Below are positions 1 to 14,900 of a stretch of DNA of 64,000 nt, piece by piece. Origin of the DNA: Haliclystus octoradiatus (lineage: Eukaryota > Cnidaria > Staurozoa > Stauromedusae > Haliclystidae); the NCBI GenBank assembly GCA_916610825.1, contig OU744449.1, forward strand, positions 23,015,793 to 23,079,792, in the 5' to 3' direction. Within the stretch, counting starts at the first letter, position 1. Each line of letters opens with the position of its first letter. The notes beneath the pieces are model-generated. The model ran no database searches, had not been told where the DNA came from, and saw nothing but the letters and a program-made list of their open reading frames with translations. Position numbers and translations under genes: made by a program.

Positions 1-2947
1 CTCGTTTGTGCTATTGAAGCTATTCTGAATTGAACTAAATCACCAAACTTCTTCAAATGAGCCATTTTTCACAAACAAAACTTAATACAAATCATTTCAT
101 TCTTGAATAACAGTTAAAATGTGAAATTTCAATAAGTGTCAATCAAATGTTACCAACTACAGTGAAACCTTTGTATAAAGGTTACCCTATAGAGCAGCCA
201 CCTGTCTATAATGGTCACTCTATTAATTCCTATTGCATCTAACCACTATAGAAAGGTCAGCTCCATTTAGAGGCCAATACTTTTTAATTGCTGTCCGCTA
301 TGCATAGATTTCACTGCATGAACATAGTTGAGAAATGAATCAAAGCAGAAATGTAATTTGCTATAATAAGAAATTCTCTTGATATGTATGCAACAAATAG
401 TCTCCAACAATAAACCAATGGTTCTATTTATATCACTTACTCGTCTGTGGAATCTACATCATTCTCCTACAAAAATAATAAGAAACAACGTATATAAGTG
501 AATAGCATGTAAATTGTAAATAGCTTCATGCAGCATCAACATTCCATACTTTAACAACTAATGAATTGTACAAATAATGTGTGTGTCTCTATCATTAGAT
601 AGTAGGATTCAATTGTGCTAAGTAATGTTATTGAGTGACACTTGAATATTAACAACTACTGTATTCAAATATTCAATAAAAAACACACGATAATTGAATT
701 GGAGCAACAGTTTTGATTTAATTTAAAATCATCTTCAGGAAAGGTTTGTAGCGTATATCCATAATTATTTCTGTGATAAAATATCTCCGTAATAATTGTT
801 TCCCATTGTTAAAAAGTATAATACCGTTCCGATAAATTCAATAGACCAAAAAAATTAAATTTTTTATAAATATTAATATAATACATTAATAGATTATGTA
901 ACAGAATATGAAATATGTAATAGATTAAATCGAAACTGTTGTGCCGATTACTGTGCTTTTTATTGCATATACCATCATGAAATTTATGTCAAGTAAGCCT
1001 TTACAAAGATATTCAAATACTGTATCAAAAATACTAAATAATGACCAAATGTAGTGAAAAAAAATGACTATAAAATAGTTACCTGAATTATTTGAATGGC
1101 ACGTTTATTATCCTGCGTACCAGCCCAAAGGTTTCTCAGGGCACTAATATTATTTTTGCATGTCAATATCACTCCGTCAAGATGATATGCTATACCTTTC
1201 GTTCTACGGCTGGAGATGCTTGTGGTGGGTACGGTCCTTTGGCATTCATGGCACCAGCAATTGATGAAGCGACAGGAACGCCAACAGAATTATCATCATA
1301 TGTAGAACCACTACAAAAATAGAAATGACATCATTTTGTTAATCAATCATAACTGTCAAAGAGAATTTAATTTAATGAATATTTCAATAAAACCTACCCT
1401 CTTCTGCTATCTGTGAACGTACTACTTCGAGATTGAGCAAACATGTCAAAGTCGTCAGTGTGTGCAGCAGGTGGCTGCTGAGATGCTGAGAAGATAATAA
1501 CATAAATAAAGTTTAGTAAAACAGAAATGAGTCAAACGATATGACCAAAATATTCCATACATGTAGGGTCTGACAAAAGTATGAATCATGGACTCCCAGA
1601 TTCCGGAAGGTTAGAGCAAATTCAGAAGAAATTGATATTTTTAATCATTTAATGGCCAAACATCAACAAAAAATTCAGAGGAAAATAGGGAAATGCCTCT
1701 AGGATTCCAAAAGGCTGAACCTTTTGTTTGACCCTGCAATGATACATGAATGTTCATTGTGTTCAATATTACATTATTATCATTGAAGAATTATGCTGTA
1801 GAACGTACTTGAACATACATCACATAAATATTAATAATTAACAAATAGTATGCATCCAATCATATATATAGATGATCTATATATATCGATTTAGATGTTT
1901 TTTTCATGTGATGAATTTTTTCACCACATTTATAACTCATCTTGACTTAGGTTATATACTGAAGTCAGTTCCTTGTTCGCTCACTGAGCAGTACTGATGA
2001 AGGCTAATGGCCAGAAACATGTACTTGTCTGCTGCTATATATATATATATATATATATATAATAAAATTTATGTTTATCTAATAGCAGATAATATAGGGC
2101 TCTATGTCTTCATTTGACAGAGCGGTAAATAATAATAATATATGGCGAAAGAGTCAAAGAATACACATTCTTTACTGTTACTCAAGTTTCACGCTTTTCA
2201 CAGCGATCTTCAGACAGATTTTTTACTCAATGAAAAATATACATGATATCTACGTTCTATGGTCAACTCTCCGTAATGCTGCTTTCTATTGTTTAATTAA
2301 TACAATGCTATTGTTATTGCTATTGTTAATACAAGTGGTGGAAAAATGTGATGGTTTCCTTTATTCTCAGTAAATGATTATTTATTATGTTTTTGATTTA
2401 TTAAAATTGGACAGGTAATATTTATTTTCGTGACGACATTTAGATATTAATTCAGTTTTTTTGTTTATTATTGGTTCTTCTGCGCATATAATATGATATT
2501 TTTCTAAGAGGCATAAATGGCATTTTTTCGAGATGTTGTTGTATGCTTTTGCATTAGCGATGGCTGACCATTCGATTTTGTATGTGATGTTTTTGTCTTT
2601 TAAATCCCAAACGTGTTTGGATAGTTGTGTGCTAGTGTTGTATTTTCTGTGTTTAAGTGTTGCCTTGTGTTGCGTGTAGCGTTGTTTGAACGTGCCTTCC
2701 GTCAACCCGATGTAGCTCTGTCCTTCTTGGTCAAATGGAGTAGTGACGTTTGCTTTATAGATAATACTTTTCATTTGGCATTTGTTGTTGAAAGGGCATA
2801 AGTTTTTGTATCTACAGTTGCATTGGTTGGTGTTAGTTGTGGTGTTTGTTGTCGAATTGATTATTTTATTGTTATGGCTCTTGTTAAGCGTGAAACTTGA
2901 GTAACAGTAAAGAATGTGTATTCTTTGACTCTTTCGCCATATATTAT

Positions 2948-2983
<36 letters not shown>

Positions 2984-5900
2984 ATAATTAATTAAAAAAT
3001 TAATTGTATTGGTGTGAACTCTTATACACACATGTATATGAAAGTGCTTAATGTTTTTTAGGACAGAGCATAATATAGAGTATAAAACAGAGACGAGGCA
3101 AAGCCTTTTCCGTAACTCGGAGTTTCACGCTTTTATTGCGATCTTCAGACGGTGATACTCGTCTCCGTGATCACCGTCTGAAGATCGCAATAAAAGCGTG
3201 AAACTCCGAGTTACGGAAAAGGCTTTGCCTCGTCTCTGTTTTATACTCTATATATATATATATATATATATCGATGACTGCAGTATGTTCCATTCATTAA
3301 ACTCATCATTATTACAAATGGAGTTGTTGTATTGTGGATGGGAATCACTAATTGTATCCTTCAAATACAAGCGTGACTAGTGGTAGACATTCCCCATATT
3401 TGCTAGCCGATCTACATTTGCTTTTGTAATCATTAGAAAGTTGAATTTTCTAACAACCAATTATATTTAAAACGACTGGAAACCTACTGAAAATTTACTT
3501 TAAAGTCATCAGAAAACTTTTTCTAGCAATTGATCATTGTGCTGGAAATCTAATGAATATATGCGAACAAAAACAATGAGTTCATGAACAAGATATGCAC
3601 AGTCCATGAACAATTCATGCACAGTTCATGAACAATTCATGCACAGTCCATGAACAATTCATGAACATTTTTTGTTGGTTCATGAACAGTTCATGAACAG
3701 TCACGAAGAGTTCATGAACAATTCATGCACAGTTCATGAACAGCTCATGCACATTTTTTGTTGGTTCATGAACAGTTCATGAACATTTTTTGTTGGCTCA
3801 TGAACAGTTCATGAACAGCTCTTCTCATTTTTTTTTGGTCCATGAACAGTTCATGAACATTTTGTGTTGGTTCGTGCACAATTCATGAACAGCTCATGCA
3901 CATTATTTGTTGGTTCATGAACAGTTCATGAACATTTTTTGTTGGTTCACGCACAGTTCATGAACAGCTCATGCACATTTTTGTTAGTTCATGAACAGTT
4001 CATGAACATTTTGTGTCGGCTCATGGACAGTTCATGAACAGCTCATGCACATTTTTTGTTGGTTCATGAACAGTTCATGAACATTTTGTGTCGGCTTATG
4101 CACAATTCATGAATAGATCATGCACATTTTTCTTTGGTTCCTGAATAGTTCATGAACAGCTCATGCACATTTTTTGTGGTTCATGAACAGTTCATGAACA
4201 TTTTGTGTTGGTTCATACACAGTTTATGAACAGCTCATGCACATTTTTGTTGATTCATGAACAGTTCATGAACATTTTTTGTTGGTTCATGAACAGTTCA
4301 TGAACAGCTCATGCACATGTTTTGCTGGTTTGAAAAGTCGGATTTACATTAATATTTATCATTGAAAACCACCATATTAAGGATTGAAAGAAATCCTAGC
4401 TACATAATGCAATTAAGATTAAAATTATTACGTGTTGCTGTTGTAGGAGATGTTTGTGTGCCTGCACCAAAATCAATTAACATGTTTTCCGATTGGCTGT
4501 AACAAGAAGAATAACATTCATCAGATAATAGCAATAATCCATATCAAAAATACGCCCATGTAACAAATAAGATGCAACATTTTTCATTGTATTAGCAGTT
4601 TGAAGGTGCTTATGGTCGATAGGGGGAAGGAGAAGGGGTTAGATAAGATTCAAAGCAACCAGACTTCAGATCTGATGGACTGTGGTTCAAATTCCCCAAA
4701 GGTCAACTTAGCCTAGATTTCATTTGAACATCAAATGAGTTTATCTTTTGATGATGGATATGGAATTGTCCAAAGGGAAGTGCAATAGGGAAGAGCTACG
4801 ACATACCCCTGCGCATTGACATTTGACAATCAAGGCCTAACTGCCATTAAATTTTTTGGAGTGGATATGCAGTGTCGCGTTTGAGATCAGTCAAGAGAAT
4901 TTACAATCATTGTTGTGAGCAAAGAAAGCCACTCTTCTAGAAATAGAAGGGATAATAAGAATTTTCTATCAACTCCAAAATATGAAAATGATTGTGAACA
5001 AACATTGGAAATTATCAGGATGACAATCAGTGAATAAAACTTACAACAGATCTTCATCCAATTTTTATGGCTTTTAAAATCTATTTTACTCACATATTTT
5101 ATAAGTCAATCAAAAGATTACTAAAGGTGGTAGTTTTAAAGAATAATGAGAATACAATTATTTTGGTTCATTCGCAGACGGCAAAGACAAATATTGTCTG
5201 TGTCATATAACACAAGACAATAATCTTAGGTACTGTTTGTACGGCAGCTAGCGAGAATCTGATCTCAAACATACAAGGCGTGTAACTTAATGCCACACAT
5301 GATTACGTATAATATGATATTGAGGTTAATTACAAACTGAGGTTAAGGTATGTTATATCACAGTCTGGAAAGGCCTGGGCAAACGATACGATTTTGTTGT
5401 ACAACAGTAGACAAAAGACTTTTTATGTAGTCAGTAGTAGTCATGGACTTTTTCGTGTTGTACAACAATTTGTTGGTCATTAAATTGCGTACAACAATGT
5501 ATAAATAGGATGGGCAAACGATGCAATATGTTGAATACAACAAAAGTTGTATGATGTTGTACAACAAAATCGTATCGTTTGCCCAAGCCTGAACACATTC
5601 TTGTGACTGGAGGATATAATAGAAATCAATACATATAATAGATTTCTGTTTGATGTCGAGATAATTATTACCTTTGTTGTGTTTCCTCTGTTCTTGGCTG
5701 CATGTAAGAGATAAATATCAGCATTATAATTAGATGTTACTTTTATGTTGATCAGAATTAAATGGCATCCTGTGATACGTATATAACCAGGGTAAAATGA
5801 GTGAAGAGAATCCTAGTGCAGTGCAGCCATGGTGTTGGACCTCAGCCCGCAGGTTTTTGAGTTCAATCCTTAGCAAAAGCAATATTGGTTGGCATCAGGA

Positions 5901-8900
5901 AAGGTATTGGCTATAAAATGCACAAATGCTTCAAAAATATTAATCAATTAACGAACCAACACTGTGAAAAAAAGCTTCAAGCTTACTCGTCTTGTGCATA
6001 AATAACAAATAAATAAATAGACAACATAAAATAGTTCTAGATTACCACACTGATATCTGTATATTATAGCACCGCACAAAAGTACAAACAAATCTGAAAA
6101 TCAAATGTCTCCCACTGATTTTCAACGGTTGGCGAGAGTGTCAAAAGCCCACCGGACAGAACTACATACAACCTTTCACAAGATAAATTGACCATTATAC
6201 GCAGGTGGCCTTTATATACAGGGTTAATCTAACAGAATAATAATGCTTTTGTAAACACGGTCAAACAATCCATATCTCAAGCACAGCCTGACGTCGGCTG
6301 CAAGCAATAAATCAATTGGATATACAAACCCTTGCTATTTCTGATATACTGTCATGACGTTCTGTTATGACCATTCACTGTATTTTGGAAGAATATAATG
6401 AATTAGATTCCTAAACTTTTGTACGTTTGCCAACTCGAATACCGGTACACAGGAATAAATCTTAGTAGATTGACTATAATGATAATGGTTCACACTAATC
6501 TTTTACCTGCACATTACTTTCATTATTCAATGCAGAAGAATCTCTGTTTGCAATAGCGTTGACTTTTCTTTCGAATCGATCATACCGCAAGAAAATGTTA
6601 TTTAAAACATCATTGACTCGTAATAATTCACCTTGAAGATAATTATAATGGAACAATCACAAGTAGATATAAAACATCTTTTCTGAATAAATAAAGTAGA
6701 GATATTTCAAAATACGAAAGAGGATTTAACCTTATTGAAATGTTAATACAGTACAATAGTTGAGCTAGTCCTTTGCACAAATTTTCATTGTTGTGCAGCC
6801 GATAGAGAACAAGGGAGGATTAGCTCAGATGGCAGAGCAACCGAACTTCAGATCGGATCATATCTGATCGACTGTGGTTCAAATCCCCCCAAGGTCAACT
6901 CAGCCTTGACTTTATCTGAAACATCAAATGAGTACCATCTGAGGATGGCGGATGGAATGGTCCAGAGGGAATTGCATTGTGAGTAGCTACGGCGCATCGT
7001 TGCACATTGACAATCAAGACCTATCTGCCATGAAGTCTGTTGAAATTGATCTGCAGTGTCGCGACTGAGATCAACAAAGAGCGTTTAAAATCATTGCTCT
7101 CAGCGAAAAAAGCCACTCATCTAGAAATAGAGGAGTGCTACGGGTGCCTTCGGTAGGGCGACACCGTCTACATTACTTTACTTTATAGAGAACAAAAAGT
7201 CAACCTGCCAAAGGAATTTTTCATGTCTGCTAATCTATTAGTTGCAAGATGCCTGTTGGTGGGAAAACATTGATCAACCACTCATACAGATCGAGGCAAT
7301 GTAGTCTAAACCTGAATAGTCTGAATATATTTCTATCAGTGAACTCACCTGTTACTTCTTCATTTGCAATGCATTCAAGTAACTCCATCAGCCGTTGTTT
7401 CATTTGGCGACATGTTCCATTCAATTCCTAATCAAATATTATAGTGATTAAATTATTTTCATACTCAAAATAAAAACACAATAAATCAACTGAAGGCTGG
7501 TATTCTAATTATACCTGGTAGAAATATTACAGGATAAGTATTGCGCCGTCAGATAAATATCAATCATATTGGATGGATCATTGGAATACATTAGCACAAC
7601 TCTGACGACTACACAAATCGTATTATCTAGCATTTGATAATTAGCTAGCTGCTGATTGAATTCCTTCAACAGTGAAACCTGTATATAACAGCCAGCTATG
7701 AGAGGTAGATAAATTGATCACTATAGACATGTGACCTTTATATACAGGTTTGTTTCAATGGAAAATACTATTTTGGACATTGTAAGAGTGACCACTATAG
7801 ACAGGTGGCTGCTGTATAGAGGTGACCGCTATAACAGGTTTGACTGTCGCAAAAAATCTGTGTATGGCAACATGATGGTCTCACCAACAACAAAACCAGA
7901 TTTGATTGATTACATTATAACACTTTGCAGCAAAGATGTACTGGATTGATCATTTTTTACCTCCATGTTTGTAGCAGAGCAATTCTTTCTAAGCTACAGA
8001 AACCCTGGCACAAAGGGGATACTCTAGTAACTGGTATAGTGTAATTGAATGCCAGTATGTGGATAACAACACTCGGATGGCTATCTGGTATAGTGAAATT
8101 CAAGCTTAAAATGGGATTAGACTTCAAAAGACATGTAGCAGTATTTCCCAAATTGGGATCTAACAATATTACAGAACAAATGGTGATTAAACAGGAAGCT
8201 TTATAATTCAGGTTTGAAAAGTTTTAAACTGAAACTGGACCACAAAAACATGTAGAAATATTTCACAGGTTTGCATGTACATAATTGATTTCCTGTTAAA
8301 CAATTAAAAAGATATGCATTTTATGAGTGAATGGCTTTTTGGCACCAACTAAAAAGGTTCAGGCTGTAATTGAACAGGGGAAATTGATTCAATTAATATC
8401 CTTCAAGTCATTACACTACTCACACCAAAACCATGAAAATGTGTGAAATGTCATGGCGTTTTCATGGCATTTTCTCATTTGAATTTAGTAAACATGGATG
8501 TTTTTATCGATTTCAAACATGGCTTCAAATATCTATCATTCACTTTTAACATTTTCATGGTGTTTTCACAACACTTCCATCGTATTTTCCTGTTTTTAGT
8601 GTTGTTTAGTGTCAAGTCTTTACATTCTTAAAACCTTACATATCTGTGATCTAGGCAACTCACCTTCAACAATTGTCGATCGCTTGGATCTTCTTCGCCT
8701 GGTTTTAATTCTGTTAACATTTCAGACATTACTTGACTGTTATTCTGTACAATATCCAATTCAGTTCTCAATTTTGCTAATTGTTCTGGTGTTGGCTGTA
8801 TGGGTCCAGCCTGTGGAATTTCTTGAACTGGCATTTGCTGTGGTAGTGGGTTTGTTTGTCTTGGGCGAGTAGATCCAGACTAAACAGAACAAACATTTCA

Positions 8901-11900
8901 TGTCATAAAAATCAATAGAATTATATACAGTATCTGAATTAATGGAAAACAGATTCATTGACATTTTGCAATTCATAGGATATTTTGAATTCTACTGTAT
9001 TACGATAGCTCTTGTATTCATGATATTTGAGCTCTAATCTCTATTAAAAATCAACGGCAACAGTTGCTTTGGATTACTTTTTTTGCATCTCAACGTTTCG
9101 GTTATCGCTGTGACCATTCTCAAGACGAAAAGAAATTTTACAAACTTGGGCTTACTTTTATACAAAATTTTATAATCTATAACTATAAAACTCAAAACAT
9201 ACAAACTAAACAAAACTAATTATAAATAAATTATGGAAATATATTTAAAATAATTTCGATTGAATGGAATCAGTTTGATTATTTAAAGTTGGTTTCATGT
9301 CCCTTATGAATAACATTTCAAACACTATGCAGTCCCATTTGGGGAACTGCATAAAACTACTGTTGCCGTTGATTTTTGTAATAAAATGTTATACAAAGAA
9401 GCTACTCATCGAATCTCCAACATAAGATAGAATTACCCTTGATACCCTATTAAAAAAATTTAGCCAGATCAGAGTTTTACTTGTTTTGAATAAATTGTAA
9501 ATACATTTGGGCATAGGCCTACCATGTATGAGATTAACTTAAAAATTTGAAGAAGGTGAACATTTAATTATTCTAATTTTATGCTACTTTGTAATAATAT
9601 TTAGTATTTCTGGTAACTTGAAAAGTTAAAAGTACGCTACCCTAGAAGTGTTGTTAACATTGAAAATTATTTAGGCCTATTGTTGCCATTGAATTTTGTT
9701 TTTGTTACATTGTACAGTTTGTCATCCAATTTGCTATAGAGGTATTATATCATAGTTAAATGTATTATTGATATATTGCTTCTGCAATATTCTGTAAGAT
9801 GCTTACCCTCATTGGTGGATTGTCAGCTTGAGCAATCGCCGATGTATTATTTTCAGGTGCATGTACAGACTGTAACAAAATCAAAATAATAATTACATTT
9901 TTTATGCTGCTTACGCAAAGTTCAGGAATAGTTAAACTTAACGATCTTCTTGTCCATAAGTGTACTTTGAATATTTATTCAAAGGTGGTGTGTAATCGCC
10001 TACGAAAGTTATAGTGTGGAAGGGAAGAGATGCACACAGCTAGAGGTGGGACGGTTAATCGGTTAACAGTTTACTAGGAAAATTATTGGTTTATCTTAAT
10101 TGTAAACAATTAAGTTATAGTGTGGAAGGGAAGAGATGCACACAGCTAGAGGTGGGACGGTTAATCGGTTAACAGTTTACTAGGAAAATTATTGGTTTAT
10201 CTTAATTGTAAACAATTAAGTTATAGTGTGGAAGGGAAGAGATGCACACAGCTAGAGGTGGGACGGTTAATCGGTTAACAGTTTACTAGGAAAATTATTG
10301 GTTTATCTTAATTGTAAACAATTAAGTTATAGTGTGGAAGGGAAGAGATGCACACAGCTAGAGGTGGGACGGTTAATCGGTTAACAGTTTACTAGGAAAA
10401 TTATTGGTTTATCTTAATTGTAAACAATTAAGTTATAGTGTGGAAGGGAAGAGATGCACACAGCTAGAGGTGGGACGGTTAATCGGTTAACAGTTTACTA
10501 GGAAAATTATTGGTTTATCTTAATTGTAAACAATTAAGTTATAGTGTGGAAGGGAAGAGATGCACACAGCTAGAGGTGGGACGGTTAATCGGTTAACAGT
10601 TTACTAGGAAAATTATTGGTTTATCTTAATTGTAAACAATTAAGTTATAGTGTGGAAGGGAAGAGATGCACACAGCTAGAGGTGGGACGGTTAATCGGTT
10701 AACAGTTTACTAGGAAAATTATTGGTTTATCTTAATTGTAAACAATTAAGTTATAGTGTGGAAGGGAAGAGATGCACACAGCTAGAGGTGGGACGGTTAA
10801 TCGGTTAACAGTTTCCTAGGAAAATTATTGGTTTATCTTAATTGTAAACAATTAAGTTATAGTGTGGAAGGGAAGAGATGCACACAGCTAGAGGTGGGAC
10901 GGTTAATCGGTTAACAGTTTACTAGGAAAATTATTGGTTTATCTTAATTGTAAACAATTAAGTTATAGTGTGGAAGGGAAGAGATGCACACAGCTAGAGG
11001 TGGGACGGTTAATCGGTTAACAGTTTACTAGGAAAATTATTGGTTTATCTTAATTGTAAACAATTAAGTTATAGTGTGGAAGGGAAGAGATGCACACAGC
11101 TAGAGGTGGGACGGTTAATCGGTTAACAGTTTACTAGGAAAATTATTGGTTTATCTTGATTGTAAACAATTAACCATCGTGTTTCGTTCTGAATGTATTC
11201 AAAATAATAATTCTAATTCAGAGTCCATAGTCGGCTTCAGTTGACTGATTTCTATTGTTTTGAAATTTTAATAAGTTCTAAAACAATCAAACAAATTAGT
11301 TTTCAATGAAAAGATCGATCTTGCGTTTCAAAAGAATCATGAATAATGTAAACAATTGATTTAATATTAGTTTTATCGCCGCTCTTCTTTCACGGAAAAA
11401 ATATAGTTTGCTTCTTTTTATGAATAGCTAAATACATCATAACTAATGCTGGAAATAGGATAATAGCATTATCATAACATTGATAGGCTATTTTATTTAA
11501 AAGAATGATGTGCTTTACCTAGCTAGAATTCGCAATCCAGTCAAAAACAGATAAGAATATATTCGTTATTATTTTTCTATTGTTTGAATATATGAAACAA
11601 TGAAGTTATCGTTCTTTCGGTTAACCGGTTTACACCGGTTATTTATTTTGGTAAACCGGTTGTGAAAATTCCACCACTGTTTCACCCCTACATACAGCAT
11701 AGACTCATCTAATAAGATACTATCTCCAAGATGTATGGACTATTCACTGAAGTGATCCATGGTCTCAAGATCAACTGTGTCTTTAGTGACCATTTGGTTG
11801 ACATTGAAATAATCTACTAGCTCATTATATTTGATTTATATTCCACAATCTTAGACAGATTTTATCTGATTGGGTATTCGAAAATGGAAAAATGCAATTG

Positions 11901-14900
11901 TATTGCACACGAGCAAGAAATATACAGTATATAAACCTGTATACAACAACCACTTATGAGACTATAATAATTGACTGTTATAGACAGGTGGCCTTTATAT
12001 ACAGGTCATTATGCCAATATTCATTGAGTCTGAGATTAATAGCTGTTTAATTGATGAGCAAAAAATATGCCATTGAAAAACTCACTCGTTCAGGTGTGTA
12101 TATGGGTGATAAAGAATCCAAATCTTGCGCAGGAAATTCATAACCTGATAAATCAATATTCAATGTGAGAATACGATGGAAAGCTTACAATAAACATAAT
12201 CACGTTTAGATAAATTGGGACATCAGCATTGTTCCAATTTACAAAGCATTTATGTAATATTTCAGTAAAAAGGTCTAGGGAAACAGTAATTGTTTTTTAT
12301 TAATTTGAACGCCGTTTCGACAGTCTAATAATCTGCCATTTTCATGTTAATAAAATATAAAGGTATGGTACAGCATAAGCTATTCATGCAAAATATCATG
12401 AAAATTTAAATAAAGGAAATATACATATTAAAAAAGTTTTGCCCTTATAGAGTCAGATTGTTTATTTAGATTGTGTTTTAATTATCTGGTGAACATCATT
12501 TATAAATAAGACAATCTAATTTTGTTTGGCAGTGTAAAGAATTGAAAAATTGGCATAAATGCTGTTATTTCACGATTGTGAGTTCTTGTGTGACGCCCAA
12601 TATCTCCATTCTTGTGATCGTCAATCTGTTGGTGGAGGTGCCGGCGGGTGAAACCGACATAATTGACGATTGGTAATAACCGACACAACGGATTGACGAG
12701 TTAGAAATGAAGGTTTGGGCTCACGATGCCTGAGATGATCGATAATTTGTTTTACTTTTAAAAATTAGTCTAATTTCCATGTTTATTTTTTGGCAAAGGC
12801 GGAAATTTATTTATGTAATAGATACTGTATATCATTTGTCCCTTTTAACAAAATAATTGTCAGTTACCGGTATGTAATATTTACTATGGCTAATCACAAT
12901 TCCAAGTTGCCACATGACTATCTAAATTGAGCCATACGTTATTAACTAACATTATCCATGACAACAGTTTGTCTATCGATTTATTCAATAAAATAAAGTT
13001 TGTAGAAAAGGAAAACACAATAATCCCCTCGATGTTCATATCACTATATTATAATCTGTTTTTGATAGTATCTGATAGTATCGGTATGCATTTGTCAATG
13101 AAAAAGTTTCAGTCAGGGCTATTGAAGGCAGAGGCACGCACAGCAGGTCTACGCATATGCCTACAGCCAAAGCTATCACATGTCCTTCTCAAGCACTAAA
13201 AATGGGAATCAAAACAATAAAGTATATAGGCCTACTATAACTATTAATTAACATTTTGAGCAAGGCTAAAACCATTGATTAAAGAATGAGCAAGAAAATA
13301 TTATAAAGTCAAGGTTAAAAATGGCACTTAGTTCTAATCCAATTTGCATTCCACAGACATGAGAATTCAAATTTCAAAAATAGCCTGAAATCTGGGATAT
13401 CTAGTTCATTTGTACCGGTAATGGATTTCAATGAGGAAAATGCAATAGCAAGAGTTCAAAACGACGATTAGTCTGAAAATTCTTGTGTCTGATTCCAATA
13501 CGAAAATAACTGACTGACTATTCTAGCAACTATGTACGGTATATTATTTCACCTTGTGCTTTCAGGTGGTTATAAAGATGTACAATAGCTTGAAGATCAG
13601 AAGCGTTTCTAAATGCATCTGACCACGCTTGAATTACTTGTAAAATCTTCTCTTGCAAAACCTGAGGAATTTGATTTGATCCCTGAAATGGTAAGAAAGC
13701 ATTAGTAGTGTAGTGTTGTTTATCAAACATAGTAGCCTACTGCTTAGTATCAAAGTTTTTGATTACTCTGACTATAATCAGCCTATGTTGCAATAACTAG
13801 AGAGGGATGCTTGCACAAATATTACAGTAAATGTTTTCAAAGCAATATGTACATGTGGACAGACAAACATTTCAAGTATTATATATGTGCATAACAATAT
13901 TATGCAACAATAATTTATATGAATAAAATTATTAAAAAATAAAGATATACGATTCTCGCTTCTCTGAGTTTCACACCATACAGCAAGTATTGTATAGATT
14001 TTATTATTTACAAAAAACATATCGATGCACTACATGATAGAATGCTACACTTAATTAGGTAATGTTAGCTATTGTTTAATCATTGTCGGCTACTTTTAAG
14101 TTTTTAAGGTAACATCTATTTTCGTGTTTACATTTACTAATGAGTTTGGATGTTTTGTTTAGCAGCAACACTAATTTATACAGTAATTTCTTAATAAAAA
14201 ATAAAATATTGACTCAGATAGATGGTTAATTTGTTTTAACATCACATCATATTTTTACACTACTAGACCAATTTACATTTTTTAATAAGAATGGAAATTT
14301 TAATGCAACTATATCACATTCTACGTGTCTAATGATTAATTTTGTAACATTACCTTTTGCCCAAGAATTTTGGGAAACTCTGCAAGAAAATCTTTACTTG
14401 CAACAAATGAGTGAAATCGATGGCCGCAATTCTTCACACATGCCTCAAGAGCCTACAGATAGTAACATTTATAATATATCTTTTACTATATAGCAATATG
14501 CTAGTATCTTAGACATAGTGGGGTAGTTGTTGGTGTATATTTGAGAAGCTATTCCTGCAAGCACAGTTGAAGAAAAATGTCTATTTACTGATGTCAAGAT
14601 TATGCCTCAAAATTCAACTTTTTAATACATGGGATGTTAGCCATCAGAGAGTTACACCCTCAGAATTACAGCAGTTCGTGGTATAGTGCTCAATGAAAAT
14701 AATCAGAGCATTTATAGAATAATGAGAGTCAAAAATGAAACATGCTAGAATTACGTTACTTCAAGTTTAACACCATAAGGTGATCATTAGGCAATTTATC
14801 TCAACTAGCTACATACTGCTAACAAACTAAATCCATTTAAACCTTACCAATATTTGTAAATAATAAAATGAATACCCTTTTTCTGTTTCATTGATAATGT

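Larger units (their letters stand above)
2130..2952 (-). mobile_element. Penelope-like element fragment bounded by inverted repeats
   Basis: About 70 bp at 2130-2200 (containing AGTCAAAGAATACACATTCT) recurs inverted at 2884-2952. The GIY-YIG coding segment lies between them. The left repeat holds a hammerhead motif on the minus strand; the right repeat keeps only the 3' half of it (GCGTGAAACTTGAGTAACAG). Inverted terminal copies with hammerheads are a known arrangement of Penelope pseudo-LTRs. The reverse transcriptase part is missing, so this is a 5'-truncated or deleted copy. Confidence 0.7.
3073..3253. mobile_element. Perfect foldback element with 84-bp arms and a hammerhead motif in each arm
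   Basis: Arms 3073-3156 and 3170-3253 are perfect inverted copies around a 13-bp spacer. Each arm contains a full hammerhead core, so the motif reads on both strands. The unbroken symmetry suggests a recent origin or ongoing correction between arms. Confidence 0.85.

Noticed and set aside
1..34. Possible next TOM1 exon at the left edge
   Set aside because: An AG acceptor exists at 35-36, but the peptide does not resemble the TOM1 C-terminus and the exon is cut by the window.
1083..1143. Extra TOM1 exon (AG ... CAG/GTAACT) between exons at 1310-1196 and 466-441
   Set aside because: Its only open phase does not match the neighbouring exons, whereas the neighbours join in phase without it. Kept out of the model.
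7731..7949. Open frame similar in sequence to one at 19377-19571
   Set aside because: The similarity comes from the shared pogo/Tigger-like MITE, not from a protein family; neither shows a start context or known motif.
10006..11171. CRISPR-like array
   Set aside because: Units are uninterrupted 106-bp tandem copies without unique spacers, in a eukaryotic intron.
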